Assembly (NCBI GenBank): GCA_964512165.1
Contig: CAZEHQ010000061.1
Span: 1-19,654, forward strand
Reading direction: 5' to 3'
Source: UBA8231 sp964512165
GTDB taxonomy: Bacteria; Latescibacterota; UBA2968; UBA8231
Length of the DNA stretch: 19,654 nt
Shown here: positions 10,783-19,524 of the stretch, in pieces
Layout of the letters: each line of letters begins with the position of its first letter
How positions within the stretch are numbered: position 1 is the first letter of the stretch
Translations under genes and position numbers: made by a program
Notes under the pieces: model-generated
The model's database searches: none
The model's input: the letters and a program-made list of their open reading frames with translations, nothing else
Told to the model about the DNA's origin: nothing

Positions 10783-12569
10783 CCTTCCACCTCCTCGCTG
10801 GGGGGGCGGGCGGCGGCCAGCACCTCCGCCATCTCGGCCCCGACCCGTTCGCGGACCTCCCGGGCCGAGGTCAGGGTCAGGCACTGGCCGGCCAGCTCCG
10901 ACATCCGCCCGATCTCCGCGGCCCTCAGCAGCTCCCTGACCTCCGGGATCTGGGGGGGACTCACGCTCAACTGGCGCACCCCGAGCCCCAGAAGGAGCAG
11001 GGCGGCCACCGGATCGGCGACCATCTCGCCGCAGATGCTGGTCGGAATCCCGGCCGCCAGCGAGGCCTCGGAGACCTGCCGGATCAGGCGCAGGACCGCC
11101 GGATGCAAGGGCTGGTAGAGCTCGGCCACGCGCGCCGTTCCGCGGTCGACGGCCAGGGTGTACTGGACCAGGTCGTTGGTCCCCAGGCTGAAGAAGTCGA
11201 CCTCCCCGGCCAGCTGCTCGGCGGTGATCGCCGCCGACGGCACCTCGATCATCACCCCCACCCGGCAGTCCGCCCTGTGGTCGACGCCCTCGCGGGTCAA
11301 CTCGTCCGCGGTCTCGGCGATCATCTCCCGGGCCTGCCGGATCTCCTCCAGGCCGCTGATCATGGGCAGGAGGATGCGCGTCTCGCCGTGGACGGCGGCC
11401 CTCAGGATGGCCCGCAGCTGGGTTTTGAACAGGTCCGGATTGTCGAGACAGATGCGGATGCCCCGCCAGCCGAGAAAGGGATTGGCCTCCGGCGGGGAGT
11501 CGACGGCGTGGATGAGCTTGTCCCCCCCGAGGTCGATGGTGCGGACCACCACCGGCTGCGGTGCCATGGCCTTGACGATCCTGGAATAGCAGTCGAGCTG
11601 GTCGGCCTCCGACGGCAACCCGTACCCGAGATACAGGAACTCGGTGCGCAGCATGCCGACGCCCCGGGCGCCGTTGCGCACCGCCAGGTCGATCTCCTGG
11701 GGCAGGTCGAGATTGGCCAGGAGCACCACCTCCACGCCGTCGCGGGTCACCGTGGGCAGGTCGGCCCGCCTGCTCAGCTCCCGCTCGCGGCGCAGCTGCC
11801 GCCGGCGGCGGGTGCGGAAGCGGCGCAGGGTCGCCGCGTCGGGACGCACGTGGACGGTGCCCTCGTCGCCGTCGACGACCAGCAGATCGCCGGCGCGCAC
11901 CGCCCAGGAAGCCTCCCCCGTGCCGACCACGGTGGGCAGACCGAGAGAGCGGGCGATGATGCTGGTGTGCGACGTCTCGCCTCCCACGTCGGTGACCAGA
12001 CCCGTCACCAGCCGGCGGGCCAGCTGGGCGGCTTCGGAAGGCAGCAGGTCGCGGGCGACGATCACGGTGTTGGAGCGCAGCGTCTGCAGGCCGGAGAACC
12101 CGCCCCCCGCCAGGTGCACGAGGACCTGCTGCTCGATGTCCTTGAGGTCCCCCACCCGGGCGCGCAGGTACTCGTTGTCGATCTTCTCGAACTCCCGGCG
12201 AAGGGCGCCCATGGTCGCGGCGAAGGCGCCCTCCGCCGACTGCTTTGCGGAGCGGATGCGCTCGATGGTCGCGTCGCGGACCTGCACGTCCTCGAGCATG
12301 GCCAGCTGGGCGTCGAAGATCAGCGCCAGGTCGGTCCCGTGCTCGTGCTCGACGCGCTGGCGGGTGCGGCGCACGTCGCCGGCCACCGCCTCCAGGGCGG
12401 CGCGGAAGCGGCCCACCTCGGCCTCCACGCGATGGGCGGGGATCTTCCTGGGCGAGCCGGCGGCGGGACTCTCCACCCGGTGGGTGAAGGCCTTGCCGAT
12501 GGCGATCCCGGGCGAGGCCGGGATGCCATCGATCCTCCGGTAGGCCCCGCGCTGGGTTGATTGGCTCAC
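10779..12569 (-). CDS. ptsI: PTS enzyme I (phosphoenolpyruvate-protein phosphotransferase)
   Basis: A 596-residue cytoplasmic enzyme that takes phosphate from phosphoenolpyruvate and passes it to HPr. The N-terminal swivelling domain carries the phosphorylated His201 in GGETSHTSIIARSLGLP. The C-terminal TIM barrel has RTEFLY (substrate arginine region), GVMIEVPSA, SLGTNDLVQYTLAVDR and the catalytic Cys513 in SICGEM. Length is normal. The start is a GTG (12569-12567) with GAGGA overlapping the ptsH stop codon, only 11 bases after ptsH. No EII sugar permease genes are adjacent, so a regulatory phosphorelay role or an EIIA partner elsewhere is likely (inference). The C-terminal tail is purine-rich and contains the ribosome-binding site of the following minicistron. 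Confidence 0.96.
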   Translation of the reverse strand: MSQSTQRGAYRRIDGIPASPGIAIGKAFTHRVESPAAGSPRKIPAHRVEAEVGRFRAALEAVAGDVRRTRQRVEHEHGTDLALIFDAQLAMLEDVQVRDATIERIRSAKQSAEGAFAATMGALRREFEKIDNEYLRARVGDLKDIEQQVLVHLAGGGFSGLQTLRSNTVIVARDLLPSEAAQLARRLVTGLVTDVGGETSHTSIIARSLGLPTVVGTGEASWAVRAGDLLVVDGDEGTVHVRPDAATLRRFRTRRRRQLRRERELSRRADLPTVTRDGVEVVLLANLDLPQEIDLAVRNGARGVGMLRTEFLYLGYGLPSEADQLDCYSRIVKAMAPQPVVVRTIDLGGDKLIHAVDSPPEANPFLGWRGIRICLDNPDLFKTQLRAILRAAVHGETRILLPMISGLEEIRQAREMIAETADELTREGVDHRADCRVGVMIEVPSAAITAEQLAGEVDFFSLGTNDLVQYTLAVDRGTARVAELYQPLHPAVLRLIRQVSEASLAAGIPTSICGEMVADPVAALLLLGLGVRQLSVSPPQIPEVRELLRAAEIGRMSELAGQCLTLTSAREVRERVGAEMAEVLAAARPPSEEVEG

Positions 12570-12580
12570 GGCCCTGGTCC

Positions 12581-12850
12581 TCAGGTGTTCTCGAAGTCTC
12601 CGCCGAGCAGTCCGGCCACCGCCTCCAGGGCGGCCTCGGCATCGCGCCCCTCGGCCTCGACCACCACTTCGGCGCCGTACTCGGCGGCGAGCATCATCAC
12701 CCCCATGATGCTCTTGCCGTTGATGCGGGTCACGTCCCCCTTGCTCAGAAAGACATCCGCCTCGTAACGGCCGGCGGCCTGGACGAGCAACGTGGCGGGA
12801 CGAGCGTGGATGCCCAGCTTGTTGGCGACGACAACGCTCTTGCGAATCAT
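12581..12850 (-). CDS. ptsH: Phosphocarrier protein HPr
   Basis: An 89-residue protein, the usual HPr size. His15 in GIHARPA receives phosphate from enzyme I. Ser47 in INGKSIMGVM is the site phosphorylated by HPr kinase in Gram-positive bacteria and many others, so a kinase HprK may exist elsewhere in the genome. It precedes ptsI by 11 bases, forming the classic ptsHI pair. The Shine-Dalgarno is weak and the 34-base leader after pcrB is C-rich on the coding strand (a run of six C and a run of four C), so expression may rely on read-through from pcrB. Confidence 0.95.
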   Translation of the reverse strand: MIRKSVVVANKLGIHARPATLLVQAAGRYEADVFLSKGDVTRINGKSIMGVMMLAAEYGAEVVVEAEGRDAEAALEAVAGLLGGDFENT

Positions 12851-12884
12851 GCGTTTCGCTGGTTTGGGCCGGGGGGCGGGGTCC

Positions 12885-13634
12885 TCAACCCTCGGCGATG
12901 TGGACCGCGGCGCTCAGCTCGCGCAGGCGGCCCGGGTCGTTCTCCACGGCCGTGCCGGTCACCACGAAGGCGGCCCCTCCCTCGACCTTGTCGCGCGCCG
13001 TCCGCGGATCGCGGATGCCGCCGCCCACGATCACCGGCAGATCGACGTACCGGGACACGGCCCGCACCATGGGCGTGGGCACGGAGTCGCGGGCCCCGGA
13101 GCCGGTCTCGAGGTAGACGAGCCTCATGCCGAGATACTGGGCCGCCAGGGCGTGGGCCATGGCGATGTCGTCCTTGTCGCGCGGTATGGGCCGCGTGGAG
13201 CTCATGAACTCCGTCGATGTCAGGGTGCCCGATTCGACCAGCATGTAGGCGGTGGAGATGACCTCCATGCCGTACTCCTTCAGCAGGGGCGCGGCGCGGA
13301 CCTGCTGCCCGATGAGCAGCTCGGGGTTGCGGCCGCTCACCATGCACAGGTACAGGATCGCGTCGGCCGTGCGCACGACCTGTCCCGCGTCTCCCGGAAA
13401 GGAGATGACGGGGATCTGCACGAGGGCGCGCAGGCGCTCGAAGAGCTCGGCGTTGCGCGCCGTCGAGAGCATCAGGCTGGTGCCCACGAGGATGCCGTCG
13501 GCCCCCGCCTCGGCGCAGATCGAGGCACGCCTCTCCAGCTCTTCCAGGGGCAGGCGGTCGGGGTCGAGGAGGGTCAGATAGCCCGCGCCGCGGCGCGCCC
13601 GCGCTTCGAGCAGCTGTTCGAAGGTGCTCTTCAT
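12885..13634 (-). CDS. pcrB: PcrB / geranylgeranylglyceryl phosphate synthase family protein
   Basis: A 249-residue TIM-barrel prenyltransferase. The family joins a polyprenyl diphosphate to sn-glycerol-1-phosphate, the first step of archaeal ether-lipid synthesis; Firmicutes PcrB uses heptaprenyl diphosphate. Key motifs are TLLDPD (21-26, metal-binding aspartate), ISFPGD (77-82), VSGRNPELLIGQQV (99-112), TAYMLVESG (128-136), YLETGSGA (174-181), IVGGGIR (202-208) and GTAVEN (227-232). The motif wording resembles group II enzymes known from archaea and Bacteroidetes rather than group I PcrB. Chain length of the substrate cannot be told. It lies 18 bases after alaS and 34 bases before ptsH. No glycerol-1-phosphate dehydrogenase or DGGGP synthase is seen in the window. 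Confidence 0.9.
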   Translation of the reverse strand: MKSTFEQLLEARARRGAGYLTLLDPDRLPLEELERRASICAEAGADGILVGTSLMLSTARNAELFERLRALVQIPVISFPGDAGQVVRTADAILYLCMVSGRNPELLIGQQVRAAPLLKEYGMEVISTAYMLVESGTLTSTEFMSSTRPIPRDKDDIAMAHALAAQYLGMRLVYLETGSGARDSVPTPMVRAVSRYVDLPVIVGGGIRDPRTARDKVEGGAAFVVTGTAVENDPGRLRELSAAVHIAEG

Positions 13635-13652
13635 CGTCGGCGGCCTGGGGCG

Positions 13653-16265
13653 CTAGCCCTCCGTCAGGCATCGCCGCACGATGCCGGCCGCGGCTGCGAT
13701 CGCCTCGTCGATCCGGGAGGGGTCCTTGCCGCCGGCCTGCGCCATGTGGGGCCGGCCTCCTCCGGAGCCGCCGGCGATGCGGGCGACCTCCTTGACGATG
13801 TCCCCGGCCTTCAGCCCCCGCGACTGGATCACGTCGTCGGTGACCACGGCGATGAAGGAGACCCTGCCCTTCACCTCGGCGCCGAGGACCCCGACGCCGG
13901 AGCCCAGGCTGTCGCGAAGGCCGTCGGCGAGGTTGCGCATGGCGGGCACGTCCTCGGCCTCGACCCGGCAGGCGGCAACGCGCACGCCCTCCACCTCGAC
14001 GGCGCCCTCGGCCAGGGAGGCGGCGCTGTCCCCGGCGGCCTGACGGCGTACCTCGGCCAAGGCCTTCTCCAGATCGCGGTTGCGCTCCAGCAGGCGGCGC
14101 ACCTGGTCGGGCAGTTCCTCTTCGCCGGCGTTCAGCAGGCCGCCGATCTCGCCGAGGAGGGCGCGGTGGCGGCGGGCGGCGCCCTCGGCCTCGACGCCGG
14201 AGAGGGCCTCGACCCGGCGGGTGCCGGCGGCGATGCCGCTCTCGGCGGTGAGGTCGAAGAGACCGATCTGGCCGGTGTGGGCCACGTGGGTGCCGCCGCA
14301 CAGCTCGAGACTGAAGTCGCCGATCTTCACGACCCGCACGCGGTCCTCGTACTTCTCGCCGAACAGCGCCTGGGCCCCCATCTGCCGGGCGCGGTCGAGA
14401 TCCTCCTCGAAGGAGGAGACCTCGATGTCTTCGCGGATGCAGCCGTTGACGATGGCGCCGGCCTCCTCCAGCTGTCCCGACTCCATGGCCTGGAAGTGGG
14501 AGAAGTCGAAACGCAGGCGTTCCGGCGCCACGAGAGAGCCCATCTGCGCCACGTGATCCCCCAGGACCCGGCGCAGGGCCTCGTGCAGCAGGTGCGTGGC
14601 CGTGTGGTTGCGCGCCGCGGCGTCGCGGGCCTCGCGGTCGACGGCGGCGTACACCACCTGGCCCGGGCGGGGGGATTCACCCTCGATCAGCCGTCCCTCG
14701 TGGACGATGCCGCCACGCCCCTTCCGCGTCGTCTCCACGTCGATGCGCAGACCGTCGGCGGTGAGGACCCCCCGGTCGCCGACCTGACCTCCCGACTCGG
14801 CGTAGAACGGGGTGCGGCCGAGGACGACCCGCGCAACACCGTCGTCGACCTGCGCGTGCATCACCGGCGCCTCGATCTCCAACTCGTCGTAGCCGACGAA
14901 CAGGGAGTGCTCGCCCTCGACGGCGTCTCCCACTCCCTCCGAGGCGGCGAAGCGGTCCTTCGTGGCCGCCCGGGCCCGCTGCCGCTGGCCCTCGAGCGCC
15001 GCCTCGAAGCCGGCAGTGTCGACGGACAGGCCGCGCTCCCTCGCCATCAGCTCCGTGAGGTCGAGGGGAAAGCCGTAGGTGTCGAAGAGGCGGAAGGCGT
15101 CGGCCCCCGAGACTTCGCCCTTCCGGCTGACGCGCTCGAAGATCTCCAGCCCGCGGTCGAGGGTGCGGCCGAAGGACTGTTCCTCGGCCTGGACCACCAT
15201 GGCCACGTGGGCGGCCTTCTCCTTCGCCTCGGGGAAGACGTGGGCCATGGAGTCGGCCAGGGGCTGGACCAGCCGGTACAGGAAGGGGTCGTGCTGGTCG
15301 AGCTGGCGGCCGAAGCGGGAGGCCCGCCGCAGGATGCGCCGCAGCACGTAACCCCGCCCCTCGTTGGAGGGCAGGACGCCGTCGCCGATGGCGAAGGTGA
15401 GAGCGCGCACGTGGTCGGCGATCACGCGGGCCGGCACCCGCCCTTCATCGGACCCCGGGTCGGCGCCGGTGACCTCGGCGATGCACCCGATCAGCGGCCG
15501 GAAGAGATCGGTGTCGTAGTTGCTCCCGGCGCCCTGGAGCAGGCTGCACATGCGCTCGAAGCCCATGCCGGTGTCGACGTGCCGGGCGGGAAGCGGATGC
15601 AGGGTACCCGACTCGTCGCGGTTGAACTGGATGAAGACGAGGTTCCAGAACTCCACGAACTCGGGCCCGTCCTGCAGCAGCAGCTCCTCGCTCTGCAGGG
15701 AGGGGTCGTCGCCGATGTAGTAGTGGATCTCCGAGCAGGGGCCGCAGGGGCCGGTCCCGCCCATCTCCCAGAAGTTGTCCTTGGCGGGCAGCCGCACCAC
15801 GCGCCCGGGCAGAAGGTCGGTCTCCTGCTGCCACAGGGACTCGGCCTCCTCGTCGGGCGGTACCCCCTCGCCGCCTTCGAAGACGGTGGCCCACAGCCGG
15901 TCTTTGCGCAGGCCGAAGCGCTCCGTCACCAGCTCCCAGCCCCAGCGGATGGCCTCTTCCTTGAAGTAGTCGCCGAAGGACCAGTTGCCGAGCATCTCGA
16001 AGAAGGTGTGGTGCCAGGGGCTGATCCCCACCTCCTCCAGGTCGTTGTGCTTGCCGGAGACCCGGATGCACTTCTGCGTGTCCACGGCGCGCGTGTACGG
16101 CCGGCTGCCCAGCCCGAGGAAGACATCCTTGAACTGGTTCATCCCCGCGTTGATGAAGTACAGGGTGGGGTCGTCGGCCGGCACCACGGGCGCGCTCGGC
16201 ACCCGGGCGTGTCCCCGGTCCTCGAAGAAGGAGAGGAAGGTCTCGCGAATCTCGTTGGACTTCAT
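13653..16265 (-). CDS. alaS: Alanyl-tRNA synthetase
   Basis: An 870-residue class II synthetase (E. coli 876) charging tRNA-Ala. The catalytic core spans about 1-240 with FINAGMNQFKDVFLG (38-52), CIRVSGKHNDLEEVG (66-80) and DTGMGFERM (231-239). The tRNA-recognition domain follows. The editing domain has the zinc ligands His554 and His558 (NHTATH) and Cys656 with His660 (CGGTH), so Ser and Gly mischarging repair looks intact. The C-Ala domain contains GGGRPHMAQAGG (835-846). Its ATG forms ATGA with the recX stop, and GGGGAG 5 bases upstream within recX is a strong Shine-Dalgarno. The recA-recX-alaS order is conserved in many bacteria. Confidence 0.97.
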   Translation of the reverse strand: MKSNEIRETFLSFFEDRGHARVPSAPVVPADDPTLYFINAGMNQFKDVFLGLGSRPYTRAVDTQKCIRVSGKHNDLEEVGISPWHHTFFEMLGNWSFGDYFKEEAIRWGWELVTERFGLRKDRLWATVFEGGEGVPPDEEAESLWQQETDLLPGRVVRLPAKDNFWEMGGTGPCGPCSEIHYYIGDDPSLQSEELLLQDGPEFVEFWNLVFIQFNRDESGTLHPLPARHVDTGMGFERMCSLLQGAGSNYDTDLFRPLIGCIAEVTGADPGSDEGRVPARVIADHVRALTFAIGDGVLPSNEGRGYVLRRILRRASRFGRQLDQHDPFLYRLVQPLADSMAHVFPEAKEKAAHVAMVVQAEEQSFGRTLDRGLEIFERVSRKGEVSGADAFRLFDTYGFPLDLTELMARERGLSVDTAGFEAALEGQRQRARAATKDRFAASEGVGDAVEGEHSLFVGYDELEIEAPVMHAQVDDGVARVVLGRTPFYAESGGQVGDRGVLTADGLRIDVETTRKGRGGIVHEGRLIEGESPRPGQVVYAAVDREARDAAARNHTATHLLHEALRRVLGDHVAQMGSLVAPERLRFDFSHFQAMESGQLEEAGAIVNGCIREDIEVSSFEEDLDRARQMGAQALFGEKYEDRVRVVKIGDFSLELCGGTHVAHTGQIGLFDLTAESGIAAGTRRVEALSGVEAEGAARRHRALLGEIGGLLNAGEEELPDQVRRLLERNRDLEKALAEVRRQAAGDSAASLAEGAVEVEGVRVAACRVEAEDVPAMRNLADGLRDSLGSGVGVLGAEVKGRVSFIAVVTDDVIQSRGLKAGDIVKEVARIAGGSGGGRPHMAQAGGKDPSRIDEAIAAAAGIVRRCLTEG

Positions 16266-16764
16266 CTCTTCTCCCCGGCCTCCTCGATCTCGGTCCAGGC
16301 CCGCGTCACCGCCTCTCGCACCGTGTCGGGGTCGAAACCGCGGCGGGCCAGCATCCCGTACATGCGCCGCCGCGCGGTCTGCGGGTCGAGCCCGCGGTAC
16401 CGGGTCCGCTGCCGGCGCAGCAGCGACAGGGCCTCGTCCCCCGAGCCGAGATCGTCCCCGTACTCCGCCAGCACCTCCCCGACGAGGGCCGGGTCGATCC
16501 CCCGCCGGACCAGATCGCGGCTGATCTTCGGCGCCCCCTCGGGGCGGCGGGACCTCCGGCTCTCGACCCAGCGGCGGACGAAGGCGCGGTCGTCGAGGAG
16601 GCGCAGCGCCTCCAGATCGCCCACCACGGTGTCGATCGCCGACGGAGTGCAGCCGCGGCGCTGCAGCCTCTGGCGGATCTCCTTCACCGAGCGGTCGCGC
16701 ACCTCGAGAAGCTCGAGGGCGATCCGGCGGGCGCTCTCCCGCTCTTCGGTCTCCGAGACCACGC

Positions 16765-16768
<4 letters not shown>
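16262..16768 (-). CDS. recX: RecA modulator RecX
   Basis: A 168-residue protein built of three-helix repeats, with the family patterns LLDDRAFVRRWVESR (57-71) and RRMYGMLARRGFDPDTVREA near the C-terminus. RecX binds RecA filaments and limits RecA ATPase and strand exchange. The start is a GTG (16768-16766) forming GTGA with the recA stop, so it is probably translated by coupling from recA; its own Shine-Dalgarno is weak, which would keep it substoichiometric to RecA. It overlaps alaS by 4 bases downstream. Length is in the normal range. Confidence 0.93.
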
Positions 16769-17820
<1,052 letters not shown>

Positions 17821-17826
17821 GCGTCG

Positions 17827-17831
17827 CTCCC
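17827..17831 (-). promoter_or_regulatory. Shine-Dalgarno that decides the recA start
   Basis: GGGAG lies 6 bases before the ATG at 17820, inside the short stretch after the pgpA stop. The alternative ATG at 17844 has no comparable site but overlaps the pgpA stop codon, so coupled initiation there remains possible. Confidence 0.6.
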
Positions 17832-17840
17832 GCGGGTTTG

Positions 17841-18215
17841 TCATCGCCCGGCCAGCGCCCAGCCCGCCCGCAGCAGCAGGTGGCTCATGAGACCGGCGGC
17901 GACGTCGTCGAGGACGATCCCCCATCCGCCGGGCAGGCGCTCAAGCTGGCGCGCCGGCGGCGGCTTGAGAATGTCGAGAGCCCGGAACACCAGGAATCCG
18001 GTGATGGCGGTCACCGGACCATGGGGAAGGAAGGCAACCGCGAACAGGTATCCCGCGGCTTCGTCGATCACCACTGGGCCCGGATCCTCCTGGTTCCGGG
18101 CGCGGGCCTCGGCGCCGGCGCTGGCCACGGCCACGGCGGTGGTCACCCCCAGCAGGACGATCCACCCGCCGGTGGTCAGGGAATCGCACAGGACCAAGTA
18201 GGCCGCCGCGGTCAC
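17841..18215 (-). CDS. pgpA: Phosphatidylglycerophosphatase A (start unresolved; coordinates use first standard start codon)
   Basis: The family dephosphorylates phosphatidylglycerophosphate to phosphatidylglycerol in the inner membrane, the step after PgsA, whose gene lies just upstream. The visible 124 residues include the acidic motif DPGPVVIDEAAGY, then FRALDILKPPPARQLERLPG and GWGIVLDDVAAG, all typical of PgpA, with hydrophobic helices between them. The GTG at 18215 is the first standard start codon, but it would remove the conserved N-terminal region, which is encoded in frame just upstream (18216-18302). The true product is therefore probably about 155-170 residues, started from a non-standard codon or after a sequence error. 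The 3' end overlaps a possible recA ATG as ATGA. Confidence 0.85.
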   Translation of the reverse strand: MTAAAYLVLCDSLTTGGWIVLLGVTTAVAVASAGAEARARNQEDPGPVVIDEAAGYLFAVAFLPHGPVTAITGFLVFRALDILKPPPARQLERLPGGWGIVLDDVAAGLMSHLLLRAGWALAGR

Positions 18216-18302
18216 CGCGGTACCCGCCGTACCGGGGGCGAAGGGCGAGCGGCCGGAGAACAGAACCGTGGCGATGGCGGTCCGGAGGAACTCGGCCGCG
18301 CG
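18216..18302 (-). other. pgpA: In-frame, apparently coding N-terminal extension of pgpA
   Basis: This stretch continues the pgpA frame upstream and reads RAAEFLRTAIATVLFSGRSP then FAPGTAGTA. It matches the conserved PgpA opening, in which a helix precedes a Pro-x-x-PGT motif. The frame stays open to 18386, inside pgsA, but has no ATG, GTG or TTG before 18215. The candidates are an ATT at 18347-18345 overlapping the pgsA end, an ATC at 18275-18273 and a CTG at 18263-18261. None has a clear Shine-Dalgarno. Confidence 0.75.
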
Positions 18303-18330
18303 CCGGGAAGTGCGATCCGTGGACCCGCTG

Positions 18331-18927
18331 TCAGGTCCGCAGAAAATAGTGAAAACCGGAGAGCAGGGTAAGGAGAAGGACCCCGGTCATCAGGCCGTTG
18401 GTCAGCAGCCGGATCCAGTCGCCGACGGCCAGCACTCCGCTCCACTCGAAGTGTCCGGCCATGTCCTGCAGACCGATGAGGGTCAGGATGACCACGATGG
18501 TGACCAACTGGGCGGTGGTCTTCCACTTGGCGAGGACGGAGGTCTCCATCATCCGGCCCTGGCGCATGCCGTAGAGACGGAGGGCGGTGATGACCACGTC
18601 GCGCACGACGATGGGCACCACGATCCAGGCGTGGACGATGCGGCCGAGAACGAAGGCGATCAGCGCGGAGGTGACGAGTATCTTGTCGGCCAGGGGGTCC
18701 ATGAAGCGGCCGAACTCGGTGACCGAGTTCCGGGCCCTGGCCAGGCGGCCATCGTAGAGATCGGTGAGAGAAGCCGCGGCAAAGACGAGGACGGCCGTCG
18801 AGCGCCAGTACCAGACGTCGGTGAAGAGCATGGCCAGGAAGAGGGGGGTCGCGCAGATGCGGGAGAGCGTCAGCAAGTTGGGCAGGTTGAGGATGCCGCC
18901 GCCCGGGTTCTTTGCCTTTGCAGCCAT
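18331..18927 (-). CDS. pgsA: CDP-diacylglycerol-glycerol-3-phosphate 3-phosphatidyltransferase
   Basis: A 198-residue integral membrane enzyme forming phosphatidylglycerophosphate from CDP-diacylglycerol and glycerol-3-phosphate. The CDP-alcohol phosphotransferase signature D-x2-DG-x2-AR-x8-G-x3-D-x3-D is perfect: Asp56, Asp59-Gly60, Ala63-Arg64, Gly73, Asp77 and Asp81. The N-terminal LNLPNLLTLSRICATPLF (13-30) is typical of PgsA, and about five hydrophobic helices follow. The start ATG shares one base with the recR stop (TGATG), implying coupled translation; the Shine-Dalgarno is poor. The frame is open further upstream, but that part is the shadow of recR. Location next to pgpA supports the phosphatidylglycerol pathway over other CDP-alcohol transferases. 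Confidence 0.94.
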   Translation of the reverse strand: MAAKAKNPGGGILNLPNLLTLSRICATPLFLAMLFTDVWYWRSTAVLVFAAASLTDLYDGRLARARNSVTEFGRFMDPLADKILVTSALIAFVLGRIVHAWIVVPIVVRDVVITALRLYGMRQGRMMETSVLAKWKTTAQLVTIVVILTLIGLQDMAGHFEWSGVLAVGDWIRLLTNGLMTGVLLLTLLSGFHYFLRT

Positions 18928-19523
18928 CAGAAGGTCGTGCGGCCCTGGAGGGCGTGGGCGAGGGTGGTTCGATCCGCCAGGTCCAGGTCGGAGCCGGCGG
19001 GCAGGCCGCGGGCCAGGCGGGTGACGCGGGTCATGGAATCGAGCCGCTGATGAATGTACTCGGCGGTGGCCTCGCCTTCGGCGCTGGCGTTGTGCGCCAG
19101 GATCACCTCGCGCACGCCGTCGCGCCGCACCCGCTCGAGGAGCTCGGCGATGCGCAGGTCGTCGGGTCCGATGCCGTCGAGAGGCGACAAGGCCCCCCCG
19201 AGGACGTGGTAGGTGCCCCGCATCAGATCGCTGCGCTCCAGGGCCAGGGCGTCGCTGGCCTCCTCGACCACGCAGATCACCTGGCGGTCGCGGCCCTCGT
19301 CGCGGCAGACCCGGCACAGGGGTTGCTCGCTCTCGGTGAGGTTGTAGCACAGACTGCAGTGGCCGATCCGCTCACGGGCCCCCTGGATCGCGTCGGCCAG
19401 GGCGGCGGCCTCCCCGGGGGGAGACTTGAGCACGAAGAGGGCCAGCCGCTGGGCCGTCTTGCGGCCGATTCCGGGCAGCCGCGCCAGGGCGGTCACCAGG
19501 TCCTCGAGAGCCTGAGGGCCCAT
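18927..19523 (-). CDS. recR: Recombination mediator RecR
   Basis: A 198-residue protein that works with RecF and RecO to load RecA on gapped DNA. Domains run helix-hairpin-helix (LARLPGIGRKTAQRLA, 13-28), a four-cysteine zinc finger (Cys56, Cys59, Cys70, Cys73) and a Toprim domain from about 82 (ICVVEEASDALALE), including HNASAEGEATA (144-154), ending with RGLPAGSDLDLADRTTL. Length is normal. The ATG at 19523 is two bases beyond the dnaX stop, and GGGGAG about 10 bases upstream lies in the dnaX tail. The nucleoid-associated gene ybaB/ebfC, usually placed between dnaX and recR, is absent here. Confidence 0.96.
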   Translation of the reverse strand: MGPQALEDLVTALARLPGIGRKTAQRLALFVLKSPPGEAAALADAIQGARERIGHCSLCYNLTESEQPLCRVCRDEGRDRQVICVVEEASDALALERSDLMRGTYHVLGGALSPLDGIGPDDLRIAELLERVRRDGVREVILAHNASAEGEATAEYIHQRLDSMTRVTRLARGLPAGSDLDLADRTTLAHALQGRTTF

Positions 19524-19524
19524 T

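Noticed and set aside
12848..12889. A TTG-started mini-frame between pcrB and ptsH ending at the ptsH ATG
   Set aside because: It has a weak start codon and no ribosome-binding site, unlike the ptsI-metK minicistron; probably chance.
17845..17925. Extension of recA to a start inside pgpA
   Set aside because: It adds an Arg-rich stretch not found in RecA; a Shine-Dalgarno supports the start at 17820.
18928..19350. Upstream extension of pgsA by 141 residues
   Set aside because: It is Arg/Pro-rich and coincides with recR in another frame; the TGATG junction and the typical PgsA N-terminus place the start at 18927.
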